Shown: piece after piece, positions 1 to 8,512 of the stretch | How positions within the stretch are numbered: the first letter of the stretch is position 1 | Layout: every line of letters starts with the position of its first letter | Source of the DNA: Gonium pectorale | Lineage: Eukaryota > Chlorophyta > Chlorophyceae > Chlamydomonadales > Volvocaceae | Direction of reading: 5' to 3' | Assembly: GCA_001584585.1 (NCBI GenBank) | Contig: LSYV01000331.1 | Coordinates: 5,519-20,189, forward strand | DNA length: 14,671 nucleotides | The notes under the pieces: model-generated | The model's database searches: none | Told to the model about the DNA's origin: nothing | What the model saw: the letters and a program-made list of their open reading frames with translations, nothing else | Position numbers and translations under genes: made by a program

Positions 1-625
1 GTACGACGTGAGACGACGAGACGACGCGCGCGCGCGTCGCAGCGCGAGCGCGCAGGAGGGGNGNGCGNNGGGGCTGGGAGGGAGGCTGACAGCGCGGCAG
101 GCATTTGGGCAATTGTGCGAGGAGTTCCCAGCCAGGGGGCACGAGCCCTCCCTCGCTTGGCCGTCCTTAATTGCCCCCGTCCCCCGACCGCTGTCCCCCG
201 GCGCCACCGCCGCATCGCACCGCACCTCCGACACGTGCTGTGTGGCGTTTGGCTTGCTGACACCCGGCCGCCTCATCGCAATGAGGCGGTTCCACTGGTT
301 GGGGTGGCCGTATTGCAACTTGGCGGCGCCTGGGGAGCAGGAGGAGGGGAAGCAGGAGGGGGCGGAGGATGGCGGGAGGATGTCGGGAGGGCAACGCGAC
401 ATGGGAGCGAGGCCACGGGGTGGGGGTGCCTTACGGGTTCCGTCCTAGGCTGTGCGGTCCCGGTCCCGGTTACTGGCTGGCCCAACCCGGACTGAATTTG
501 TGCCGTGCATGGCCTCAGCTCGACGGTACGGCAACAACCGTCCGATGCCGGCGTGCCCGAATCGTGCCCCACCTACTGTACTCTGGATGGCGTGTGCCGT
601 ACATACGACGACGAACTACCCGCAC
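1..625. other. GC-rich non-coding stretch with ambiguous bases
   Basis: This stretch is extremely GC-rich and low in complexity, with CG-alternating and G-run segments. Four unresolved bases (N) lie at 62, 64, 68 and 69, so the left edge is of poor sequence quality. Open frames exist on both strands, but they are rich in Arg, Pro and Gly, lack algal third-position bias and resemble nothing I recognise. Part of it may be an intron lying downstream of the minus-strand exon at 626-738. Confidence 0.5.
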
Positions 626-738
626 CTGTACGAGATGATCCGCTCGGGGTAGCTCACGATGGCCACGCGCTAGTCGCTCGGCCCGCCGTCGCGCCCCGAC
701 GGCCCGGGCGGCTCAACCTCGAGCGTGATGTTGCGCAG
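626..738 (-). pseudogene. Orphan minus-strand exon with in-frame TAG
   Basis: Read on the minus strand, this 113-nt block has a pyrimidine-containing acceptor ending CATTCACAG just before 738 and an AG/GTGCGG donor just after 626. The frame between them reads LRNITLEVEPPGPSGRDGG, then a TAG at 670-672, then RVAIVSYPERIISYR. Nearly every codon ends in G or C, the signature of expressed volvocine genes, and the plus-strand frames lack it. A GTGAGT donor at 909-914 (minus) could supply the preceding exon, about 170 nt away, but the sequence before that donor is poly-C and stop-containing. I do not recognise the protein family. Most likely this is a relic or a single mutated exon of a gene lying mostly outside the window. 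Confidence 0.4.
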
Positions 739-1705
739 CTGTGAATGAAGGCCCTGCCCGGGTCAGGCCGGGGGTCGGCCCGGGGGACGGGTTTTGTTGG
801 CTGCACGCGGGGGCCGATGCACAGGCGAGAGGCGAGGCACATCCAGGTACGTGAGGCCGTCCGGAGGGAGGTGAGGTGCGATGCAGCGCCTTATTGGGGT
901 TGAGAGATACTCACACGGCGGGGGGGGGGGGACAAACCAATCAATGGCCATATCCGTACCGCGTGGCTATCTAACGGTCATCGATCAGCCCCCCGCGGCG
1001 GCCGTGCACGTTGAGTCATACGACCGCACGCTTGCCGGCGCGCCCAACCCACCCCAGGGAGGCCCTAGCTACTTTTCCACCCGCCTAGCTAGTCGCCCTG
1101 CTGCCCGCCAACCCACCCACCAACCTGGTTGCTGTCGATCGCCTGCAGCAGCACACCCGTACAGTACGGCATGGCGCTGTTCCGGCTCTCCGGCCTGCCC
1201 CCTCCTCCAGGCTCACGCCCGCACGCGCCTCGCCTCCGGGGTTGACCGGCATGCATGCGCAACCTGGAGGGGAAGCGGCTTGGGGCTTAAGTAATGCCGG
1301 CCAGGCGGCTTTCCGGCCGTACCGCCATGCGCGGGCGCGTACGGCTCAGTTGCACCGCATGCGCAGCGGTGTACGGTGCGCACACACAGCACACCTACCT
1401 ACTCACACATTCACTCAGTTGCACACACACGCACAGTTCCAACGCGGCCAATGTCGAGAGATCATTCTCACGAGAACCCTGCCTGCCCCAGTAGAGGGGA
1501 ACGGCATGCGGTAGCTGACGGCGGCTCACGGGTCACGGCCCTGCTGTCCGGGGCGGAATGTCCCATCCTGTCCTTACCCATCTTCCCCCCTTGCGCCCCA
1601 CGCCCTCTACCTCCCACACCGATCCTCACCCGCAGAGCCTCCGGCACTCGGACCGCCTGCTCCCAGCTTAGCGCTAACATACCGACGTGTAATCTCCATC
1701 TCCAC
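739..1705. other. Non-coding stretch, no convincing gene
   Basis: Only short frames with poor codon bias occur. The stretch contains a 12-G homopolymer at about 920-931, CA-rich simple sequence at about 1378-1432 and repeated CCACC-type blocks. A TGTAA motif lies at 1689-1693 without an obvious upstream coding region. I see no RNA gene. Confidence 0.45.
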
Positions 1706-1940
1706 AGCGCCGCCGGCGGCGACCCACGTGTCACCTCCGATGCAGGCGTACGCAGATCCACCGCCGACCCGCCGCCCCACAGCCGCACCCGCACGCACGC
1801 CTTCCCTGCGTCCCGCGCCACCCATTGCGCTCGGGCCCGCTCGAGCCCGCAGTCCCTCGTTACCTTCACTTCCCACGCCACCCAGCGACACGCCCCGTAG
1901 CACAGAGCTCTCGACCACCCACCCACGCTCCGACAACTAA
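1706..1940 (+). CDS. Possible proline-rich exon (fragment)
   Basis: A plausible acceptor (pyrimidine-rich, ending CTCCACAG) lies just before this segment. The frame that follows is proline-rich with Ala, Thr, Arg and Ser, contains a stretch such as SPPMQAYADPPPTRRPT, and stops at TAA 1938-1940. Proline-rich rods of this kind occur in volvocine cell-wall glycoproteins, but no globular pherophorin or wall-protein domain is present here, so the resemblance is only compositional. The opposite strand is also open across this region, with an Arg/Gly/Val-rich composition that I consider a shadow. No start codon with a clear leader is visible. It may be an exon fragment or simply CCN-rich non-coding DNA. 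Confidence 0.22.
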
Positions 1941-2239
1941 CGGCCAGGCGAATGCAGCTTCGGGACCCTACCGCTCCGCCTTGTCCACCCGGTCGGCCTC
2001 CCACGCTCCGACAGCGGCCAGGTCCGCCCCCCCCCCACCCACCCCTGCAACCCACGCAGGCCCCGCCCAGCCCCCGCCGCTCACGAGCGGCTCAACCCGC
2101 AGAGCTATTCCCGCCCTCAGCCGCGCGCGGCGCCGTATTTGTTAGGATGTTCTCCATCAACGGCCACTTACTTTGCAAAGTGTACCATGGCGTGGGCGGC
2201 ATACATGCGGGCGGCTGTTTGGCCTGCTGGAGCCGGTCG

Positions 2240-2723
2240 ATGCTGCGCCGCTAGAATGCAGTTCGTCAAAATATCGACTGCTGGTTTACGTTTGTGTTTC
2301 GAACCTCGGCGCGAGACACCAAGCTCTTGAGTAAACTAAGTCGAAGTAATTATGTCGGTTATCAAAACAACGCGCGGACTTCTGTGGTTGGGTAATTACG
2401 AAATTGCTTGCGACTTTGTTCGAAATTGGTGCAGCAGCGGCGTTTGGAGGAGCTACGCATGCACTGAATGCACCAAGACCTGGCGGGGGGTGGGGGGCAG
2501 GCGTTTTGGACCGAAGGGTCGGTTGCCCAATCCGGTACGTACGACATTGGGTGCCAAACATGTGTGAGGGGCAGAGCGCTTGCCCAGCCGCCGCAGACCA
2601 GACCATGCGAGAATACAATACCAAATACATCTTGTGGCCGTGGCAGGTGTAACTGAAACACCTACAGAGTGCCAGCAACAGACAGGCAGCTGCACGCCTC
2701 GGAGCGCCCCGCTTCGTCACTCA
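2240..2723 (+). promoter_or_regulatory. AT-richer promoter / 5' leader of the ARM gene
   Basis: Base composition drops sharply from the surrounding GC-rich DNA, with A/T-rich segments at about 2268-2290 and 2325-2430 (for example TCAAAATATCGAC). It then returns to high GC just before the first ATG of the ARM gene. An AT-richer dip before a GC3-biased coding region is common for promoters and 5' UTRs in these algae. I see no certain TATA box. The placement is inference from composition and position. Confidence 0.35.
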
Positions 2724-3291
2724 ATGCCGCAAGCGCAGACCTTGACGAGCAATACCGTGGGGACGGAGGCTGCGGCAGTCCTGCTGGAGCCAGCAGAAGC
2801 CTCTGCCGTCCTCGCCCTCTGCCGGCGCTGGCTGAGCTTTCAGGGCTGCTGACCAGTCCCCCTCGTTCGGTCGACCTCAGCGCCTGCGGCGTCGGCGGAG
2901 GCGACTCTGGCAAGTCCGCGGTGACACTGCCCGTGTCGGCGTGCGGTGGCGGCTCAGCACACCGCCGGCCGCCGTAGCATCGTTGGTCGGGACCACCGCC
3001 GTGGCCACTGCCTCCGTCGCCGTTGACGCTGAGGCGGGAGGCGTCGGGGGAAGGGGCGGGAGAGCTGGGCGGCAGCGGCGGCGGCGCAGGGCGTACGTGC
3101 AGCAGCTGCTGCCGCCGGGGGACCCACCCGCTCGAGTCCGCTACCCGCTTGCGCCGGTCTCCCCCGCCCCCGCCGTCCCCGGAATCCAAACAGCGACGGA
3201 CCAAATCAGACCGCTGATTGCAGAGCTGGATAGATCGCTGAGCGCTGGGCGGCCGGACAGACCCGAAGCCGCTGTTGCTGTCCGTGGCCTA
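2724..3291 (+). pseudogene. N-terminal exon of the ARM gene (frame-broken)
   Basis: The ATG at 2724 opens MPQAQTLTSNTVGTEAAAV, followed by a Leu/Ala-rich helix LALCRRWLSF, then TGA at 2850. Coding character continues in the next frame to about 2960. From about 2941 to 3291 it lies in a third frame, containing TATDQIRPLIAELDRSLSAG. That last segment resembles the helical lead-in before the first ARM repeat of plant ABAP1/ARIA-type proteins, but the match is by eye and weak. The donor GTACAT at 3292 is in phase with the acceptor before 3447. The start choice rests on first-ATG position after the AT-rich leader. Confidence 0.4.
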
Positions 3292-3446
3292 GTACATATC
3301 CGCTCCCGCCCCCACTTGGCATTCGCCGTCTGTTGTTTAGCTGCGAAGGAGGGCACCGCCTCGCCGCTCTCCCCCATTGCTGAGCCAGTGGCCGCCGACG
3401 ACGAAGGCGCCGCTGTCGCCGTGTTGCTCCTCTCCTCCGCCCGCAG

Positions 3447-3602
3447 CGGCGGCTGTCCCTCCTGCTGCACCGCCTCCACGCCGGCCTGTCGGACGGGCGG
3501 CTGGAGCTGCTGCCGGGACTGCGGGCCTTCCTGCGGTCCGAGGTGGACGCAGCGGCAGCGGCCGCCGCCGTTGCTGCGCTGGCTGTCGGCACCTAACGGC
3601 AG
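3447..3602 (+). pseudogene. ARM-gene exon with in-frame TAA
   Basis: The acceptor is a long pyrimidine tract ending CCCGCAG at 3446. The frame reads RRLSLLLHRLHAGLSDGR, then ELLPGLRAFLRSEV and a poly-Ala helix, with strict GC3 bias. TAA at 3594-3596 interrupts it three codons before an AG/GTAGGG donor at 3603. Skipping the TAA, the exon ends in phase 0 and joins the next exon (4244) in phase 0. A competing reading uses a second coding-like patch (PLVHLSAFRKLPPP, frame 1) and the donor GTAGGT at 3682, which is also phase 0, but that route needs a frame change as well. Either way the exon is disrupted. Confidence 0.5.
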
Positions 3603-3698
3603 GTAGGGCCGCCCGCTGGTGCACCTCTCTGCGTTCCGGAAGCTGCCTCCGCCGCCGCGGGTCCTCTCCATGTGCGCGAAGGTAGGTCGGTGAGCGTT

Positions 3699-3867
3699 GC
3701 GCGGCACTGCGTGGGCAGGTGGGATGGAGGGGGGGGGGCCGGGCGCGCGGGCATATGTCGGGTTGTGTCGCAGGGTGTTGTGGTTGCTGTATGTGGCACT
3801 GCGTGGGCAGGTGGGGGGTCGCCGGGCGGCTGTCGGGTTGTGTATGTCGCAGGGTGTGGGGATTGCT
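3699..3867 (+). repeat. Tandem 92-bp duplication inside an intron
   Basis: The 21-mer beginning GGCACTGCGTGGGCAGG occurs at 3703 and again at 3795. A second shared block, GTCGGGTTGTGT followed by CGCAGGGTGT, occurs at 3757 and at 3832 (the second copy with a 4-nt insertion). The two units are imperfect and lie head to tail in the intron between the 3447 and 4244 exons of the ARM gene. This is a local tandem duplication with no coding potential. Confidence 0.75.
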
Positions 3868-4243
3868 GTTCGAGCTTCCTGGGAGTGCATGCCGGGGCGT
3901 GTGGCTTTCTTTTGATTGGGGCGGCTCCATCCGCCCGTGGGCCATCCGCGGCGGGCGGGGAGGGGATCGGGCGGGTTTGGGGGTCGGTGAAGGTACGCGC
4001 TGATGGGAGCTGACGAAACTGAGTGTTCTGAGGCCCAGAATGCGAAGAGACACTGCAGCGTTCCCCCAGCTAGGGGGACGCTGCTGAGCCGTCTATGGCT
4101 TTGGGCCACATGCGACTCACTTCCGACTTCTCTTACAATCGAGTCTGCTGACCCCATGGCCCTCCCCTCCCCTTGGCGCGCAGGTCCCCTTCCCTGGCGC
4201 ACCGTCTCCTGCCCACCGCCCCTGTATGTCCCTCGATCGCCAG

Positions 4244-5422
4244 GTGGTCTCCTGCCTGCTGCCGCTGCTGCGCCTCAGCCGCGGCCCCGCAGCCGCCGAG
4301 CATGCGGCCAGCGTTGTGGCGGCGCTGTCCCAGAACCCCGACACGCACTTTGGCCTCGTGGGGGCGGGCGCGGTGCCGGCATTGGTTCCGCTGCTGACCC
4401 GAGGAGGGTGGGTGATTGCTGGTGGGCGATTGGGGGCCGCGGGCCACGAGTGGCACGAGATGGGCCACGACCGGGTCCTTCCGGACGACCCTGTCCCAAG
4501 TGCGAATGCAGGAAAGGGGGGCGGTCAACCACAACCCGGGGGCGGGCGGTAGAAAAAAACTCCCTGAACGGGCATCGGCTAGGGCACACAGATGTGGCAC
4601 ACAGCGAAGGGGGCAGCTGTGCACTTCTCCCGGGTCCGGGGTAGGGTATGGCGTCGGGGCCGGTTCAGCCCGGAGGATACCAAGGTGTTGAAGGAGAATG
4701 GCGCTTTCCTCTCCCTCTTGCTCGTTGGTGAGCCCTGTCGGTGGTGGGTTTGGCGGGGTCGTCATCCTGGCTCGCTGACCTCTCTTCTCAATCCTCAAAC
4801 CCCAAGCTTGATCCTCCTCCCCCCTTTCGCCATTCGCCTGGGGTCACTGATGGCAGCGGGGAGAGGCGGCGGCAGCTCGGCAATCAAGCGACCAGAAGTT
4901 TGATTGCGGCGGCTGCGCTGTGCAGCCTGGCGCCATCCAGACGTGGACATGCAGGTGGGTGGCTGGGTGCTTAGATACAGTTGTCTGCCTCTTGGCAGCC
5001 CTTGCTCCGGGGAAGGGGACCGGGATCGAGGAGGCGAGGCCTCCATAGGGCAGCAGTGCAGAGCTCTCGTCCAACTGCCGCTCTGCCTGCGTCTGCTGGT
5101 TGTGTGCTGCTGCTTACGCTGCACAACTAACCGTGCGGCCCACGTAAGGCCCCTGGGTGAAGATTCACACGTGCTACATCACCTGACAATACACATCCCC
5201 ATTCACGCCTCTCCTCTGCTCCCCCTGTAGGCCGAGGTGGCCTTGTACGGCGCCGTCCCCGCCCTCATGCGCCGCCTCGGCCCTCACGGCGGGGCCCGAG
5301 GCCGCCACCCACGCGGCCGAGGCGCTGTTACACTGCGCCGCCGCCGGATGCCCCGAAACCAAGCGCGACATCGCCGCCGAGCCTTGGTTCCGTACCGCCC
5401 TGCTGCGCCTGCTGGCAGGGCC
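4244..5422 (+). pseudogene. Three ARM-repeat exons (4244-4407, 4857-4954, 5231-5422)
   Basis: Exon 4244-4407 carries VVSCLLPLLRLSRG, EHAASVVAALSQNPDTHF and GAGAVPALVPLLTRGG, one complete ARM repeat, and ends in phase 2 at donor GTGGGT. Exon 4857-4954 enters in the matching phase, reads SLIAAAALCSLAPS, then continues as DVDMQ one frame later. The DVDMQ frame ends in phase 0 and joins exon 5231 (AEVALYGAVPALMRRL) in phase 0. Near 5279 the coding signal moves one frame on, to ALTAGPEAATHAAEALLHCA and PWFRTALLRLLAG, ending at donor GTGAGC (5423). Splice phases fit the upstream and downstream halves of these exons but not one uninterrupted frame, so about one extra base appears near 4939 and another near 5279. 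Confidence 0.6.
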
Positions 5423-5532
5423 GTGAGCGCCCCTGGCGGCGCTGGCGGGCCAGGACTGGCCCATGGGTCGGTCCCCGCCCCAGCTAATCAGCCCCTTCCG
5501 CCCGCCCCTCGGGCCGCTACTGGGGTCTGCAG

Positions 5533-6823
5533 TTGCTGCGGGTGGATGACCAGGCACTCGACGCGTTGCTGCTTGGGGCCGCTGGAGAGGCGGCGGCGGC
5601 GCCACGCGTACGTCATTTCTCCCGGCGGCGGCGGCAGCGGTGCTGGCAGCGGAAGCGCCGGTGGAGGCGATGAGGGCGGGTTGGTGGCGGCTGTGGCGGC
5701 GGCCCGGTCCTGTGAGGTGTCTTCGCGCGGGGCAGCGCTGCTGGAGGCGCTGGTGCGGATGCTGGCGTGGGGCGCCGCACCGGCGTCAGCGGGGGCCGGG
5801 GTGACAGCGGCGACGAGCGGCAATGGCGGCGCCGCCGAGGAGCCGAGCTGGCAGGCTGGCCGCTGCCGCGTGCTGGCGGCCTGGCTGCTGGCACGGCTGC
5901 GTGATGTGCCATACATGCCGCCGCACATCTTGGCAGGCACGGCAGCCGTACGGCAGCTGATTCTGCTGCTTGCGGATGGAGGAGCAGCGGGCCGCGGCTG
6001 CTGCGACTGCTGCGACTTCGGCGGCGGAGGCGGCTGACGTTGGCACGCACGGCAGTGCTGCCGCCAGCATCTCCGCTGCTTCCCGGTGAGCTCCTGCCGC
6101 CAGGCGCCACTGGGTCCGAATCAGCGTTCTGGAGGGCCCTGGCGGGAGAGGGCAGCGCGGCTGCCGGCGGCGGCACCGGCGGAAGGCGTTGACGGGAGCA
6201 GGAGCGGGCTGCCTGCGGTGGCTGCCGGCGGCGGCGGCGGCACCGGCTATAGATGCGGTGCCGGCGTCACGCAGCGGCAGTAGTGGCGGCCACGGTCATG
6301 CGGGCTTTATTTGGGAGTAGCGCTGCCTGGCGGTCGCGCTTCAACGCCAACGCTGCTGCTGGCGGCGGAGGCTGCGCTGCTGTGCATTTGGAGGCAGGGG
6401 CCGCGCGCGCGGGGGCGGCTGGCGTTGGGGTCGGAGCTGGCGTTGGCCCGGTGGATGGGCCTGGGCGTGCGCCTGAGCGGGCCGCGAAAGTGTATAAGTA
6501 TGCGTGCTGCTGATTGCATGGCTGGTTGTGCACGGCCTGCTTTACCTTTGGTTACGTGGTACCGAAACGGTCGGCCATGCGCTGCCGCTACTAGCCGGCA
6601 GCCTGAGGGGGCACGTATGCATGTGGGTGGATGGGTGGCATGGACAGACGACCGTGCGGCACGGCTTTGTTTACAAGTGTTGTGGATCTAGGAATTGTGG
6701 CGCTCTGGCTCGACGGGTCGAGCCCTCCCGAGCGCTTGCGGTTCCGACCCACGGGTCAGCAGCCGCACCGCGGTATGGGAGCTGTGCGCCTTCCTGCTGG
6801 CGAGGCAACGGAAGATGAACTAA
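5533..6823 (+). pseudogene. C-terminal ARM-gene exons with repeated frame switches
   Basis: After acceptor CTGCAG at 5532 the frame reads LLRVDDQALDALLLGAAGEA. Near 5597 it moves to another frame with a Gly/Ser-rich linker, then LLEALVRMLAWGAAP and RVLAAWLLARLRDVPYMPP. Near 5970 it moves to MEEQRAAAAATAATS, near 6084 to GELLPPGATGSESAFWRAL, and after weaker stretches to LLLAAEAALLCIWR and LARWMGLGVRLSG. Near 6500 it moves to LLIAWLVVHGLLYLWLRG, a hydrophobic stretch that could be a buried helix or a membrane segment. A last piece reads RTAVWELCAFLLARQRKMN before TAA 6821-6823. A donor GTATGC (6615) and acceptors near 6759 or 6688 may bound one intron. Each piece has strong CTG/GCG/GAG codon use, so the coding origin is clear although no single frame is open. 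Confidence 0.5.
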
Positions 6824-7196
6824 CGCTAGGTTTGGCCCGCGCCGCAAACAGATCAAAGTTTCCAGGGGACGAGGCGGATTATCCAGCTGCATCCTTCTTA
6901 GATTTATACCCATTGGACGGGCACTACCGTTGGCCAACGTGCCCCTTCAGGCCCATTCTTTGCCCCTTTGCCCCCTTGTATGTCAGGTGTATGTTGTGCA
7001 CATGTATGTAGAGTACGGGGCTACGGGCACGCCAACCCGTGAAACTTCACGACACCCGTGCCAATCAACCCGTGAACCATGCCCATCCAACGCGTGTCAA
7101 CCGTCATACAAATCTCGTCGAATGCTTTTACGCACGGTACAGAAGTTAGGGCGACGTCTGTGCAGCCGTCACCGTGTCTGCGCTGCATACTGGTAG
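6824..7196 (+). promoter_or_regulatory. Spacer holding the BTB gene promoter and 5' leader
   Basis: This 373-bp gap between the ARM-gene stop and the BTB-gene ATG is less GC-biased, with AT-richer sequence at about 6848-6912 (for example AGATTTATACCC). It has no long coding frame with algal codon bias. It contains several near repeats of AACCCGTGAA-type sequence (about 7037-7078). No TGTAA is visible, so the ARM gene has no obvious 3' end signal of its own. The BTB promoter and 5' UTR are placed here by position. Confidence 0.4.
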
Positions 7197-8512
7197 ATGG
7201 AACACACAGCGACCCGCGGGTCAGCGTGCACGCCGGCAGAGGAGGGCCGCGTAACGCTTACCTTCCCGAGCGGCGCGGCCCTCGGCGTTCAGGTTTCCGC
7301 TCTCCGTAACGCCTCCCGGGTGCTTAAGGAGGCCCTCACGCAGCCGCTGACGACGCCCGGCGTGCTGGCTCTCGATGACGACGCCGAGGGCGCGGCGTGC
7401 TGGGCTGCAGTGGTGCAGATTGCGGAGCTGAGCGCTTACCCGCTCCAGCTCATCACCTGGGTGCGCTGGGCGGGCGGGGGGGGGCGTGGGTTGGTGACGG
7501 GGGTGCCTTGCTTACTTGGTGGGGTGTGCACATCGCTCGGGTTGCTCACTTACTTGCATGTTGATGGAGCTTTGAATGTCTTTCCATGCAACCGGGCTTC
7601 GTGTGCCATTGTATGTGTGCTGCGGCGCACCCGGTAAGAAGCACCCTAGTTTGTGGACGGGCGGGCGCACGCATGCCGCTGCCGCTCCTTACGGTAAACG
7701 CTCGCTACTTTTGCCCCCTCCGCTCATCACTGCCATGCACTACCGCAGGACAACCTGGAGTGCCTGATGCGGCTGGCGGACAAGTACAACATGCCGTACA
7801 TCAGCGCCGCCTGCGCCGAGTTCCTCTCCCGCAACAAGGAGTCGCTGACCCTGGAGGCGCCCCTGACCTCGCCCAAGAACGTGCTGCTGGCGGCAACTCT
7901 GATCGAGCGACAGTGCTGCTGGGATGGAGCGCCGCCGGAGCTGTGCAGCGTGGAGGCGGCCCTGGAGTCGGCGCTGTCGCCGCTGCTGCAGAAACGGACA
8001 GTCGGATGCGTCGGCAGTGAGACCGCCCTTGCTGTGGCGACCAAGCTGCGGGCACTGATTCAGGACAAGCGCTACACCACAACCATCTCCTCGACGGTGC
8101 AGGTGCGGCCGCTATGTACTTCTGTAGGTTGTCAAACCCAACTGCCGGTTCGTTCCTGCTTGTTAGAGAAATCGAGAGGTTCGCAGTCGGTCCTGGCTGG
8201 GGTAGGAATGGGCAGCAGCTTTGTAATGAGCATTGTAGGTGCATGCAAGCGTTTGATGAAGCAGTGGGCCCCTTTATTCCTTTGCAGCGCGTGCGTCTTT
8301 TATGCGCGCGCACACGGCGCACCAGCTACGCGCTCCCATCCAGCTTGCCCCTACCTAATACATGTTTATATATAGGTGCTGTATGTGCCTACTGCTGCGT
8401 GCAGATCAAAGTGACCGCCGCCCTCCTGGAGGCCGTACACACCCACTGCGATGCACCGCGCCCAAATGCGCCCTACACAGCAACAGCAGCGGTCATCAGG
8501 TTCGGAGTGTGA
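7197..8512 (+). CDS. BTB/POZ domain protein, three exons, intact
   Basis: Exons are 7197-7460, 7749-8102 and 8405-8512 (stop TGA 8510-8512). Both introns (288 and 302 nt) are phase 0 with GTGCGC/GTGCGG donors and CGCAG/TGCAG acceptors, giving 241 residues without any break. The fold is BTB/POZ, about residues 17-120: a first strand GRVTLTFPSG, the helix NASRVLKEAL, the strand GVLALDDD, and the signature DNLECLMRLADKYNMP with SAACAEFL. BTB proteins homo- or heterodimerise, and many act as substrate adaptors for Cullin-3 ubiquitin ligases. I see no MATH, Kelch, BACK or ankyrin partner; the remaining 120 residues are helical. This style (LADKYNMP, no partner domain) I associate with the BTB families of volvocine algae. 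The start is the first ATG after a stop-containing leader. TGTAA at 8859-8863 is the likely poly(A) signal. The substrate is unknown. Confidence 0.82.

Larger units (their letters stand above)
2724..6823 (+). pseudogene. Armadillo-repeat gene with multiple frame disruptions
   Basis: The gene encodes a superhelical ARM-repeat protein, a family that works as a protein-binding scaffold. The clearest repeat is in the 4244-4407 exon, ending GLVGAGAVPALVPLLTRGG, a standard ARM helix-3 pattern. Others include AEVALYGAVPALMRRL and EAATHAAEALLHCAA. I place exons at 2724-3291, 3447-3602, 4244-4407, 4857-4954, 5231-5422 and 5533 to about 6614, plus a last piece ending at TAA 6821-6823. Acceptors are good (CCCGCAG, CGCCAG, TGGCAG, CTGTAG, CTGCAG), and several exon phases agree. 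The frame is nevertheless broken: TAA at 3594 and frame changes near 4939, 5279, 5597, 5970, 6084, 6180, 6240, 6500 and 6690-6760. Either it has lost function or the sequence contains indel errors. No TGTAA follows before the next gene. Family assignment is firm; the full structure is not. Confidence 0.6.

Noticed and set aside
1378..1432. CA-rich tract as a CRISPR-like or regulatory repeat array
   Set aside because: It is an irregular simple sequence with no fixed repeat length or spacers.
1468..2055. 195-codon open frame on the minus strand
   Set aside because: Arg/Gly/Val-rich product with no motif and no splice or start context; it most likely reflects CCN-rich sequence on the other strand.
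3141..4202. 353-codon open frame on the minus strand
   Set aside because: It runs across clear plus-strand ARM-gene exon and intron sequence, has a low-complexity Pro/Arg/Ser product and ignores the splice sites; a shadow of GC-rich DNA.
5605..5660. GTACGT at 5605 starting a very short intron to explain the frame change
   Set aside because: The nearest acceptors would give an intron of only about 30-50 nt, below what is usual here, and the Gly/Ser linker reads through in the new frame.
6086..6102. GTGAGC at 6086 as an intron donor
   Set aside because: Coding character continues directly after it one frame on (GELLPPGATGSESAFW), and the nearest AG would give an intron of under 20 nt.
4936..6510. 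Programmed +1 ribosomal frameshifting as the cause of the repeated switches
   Set aside because: The six switch points share no slippery or stop-codon motif, and so many in one gene is without precedent in these algae.
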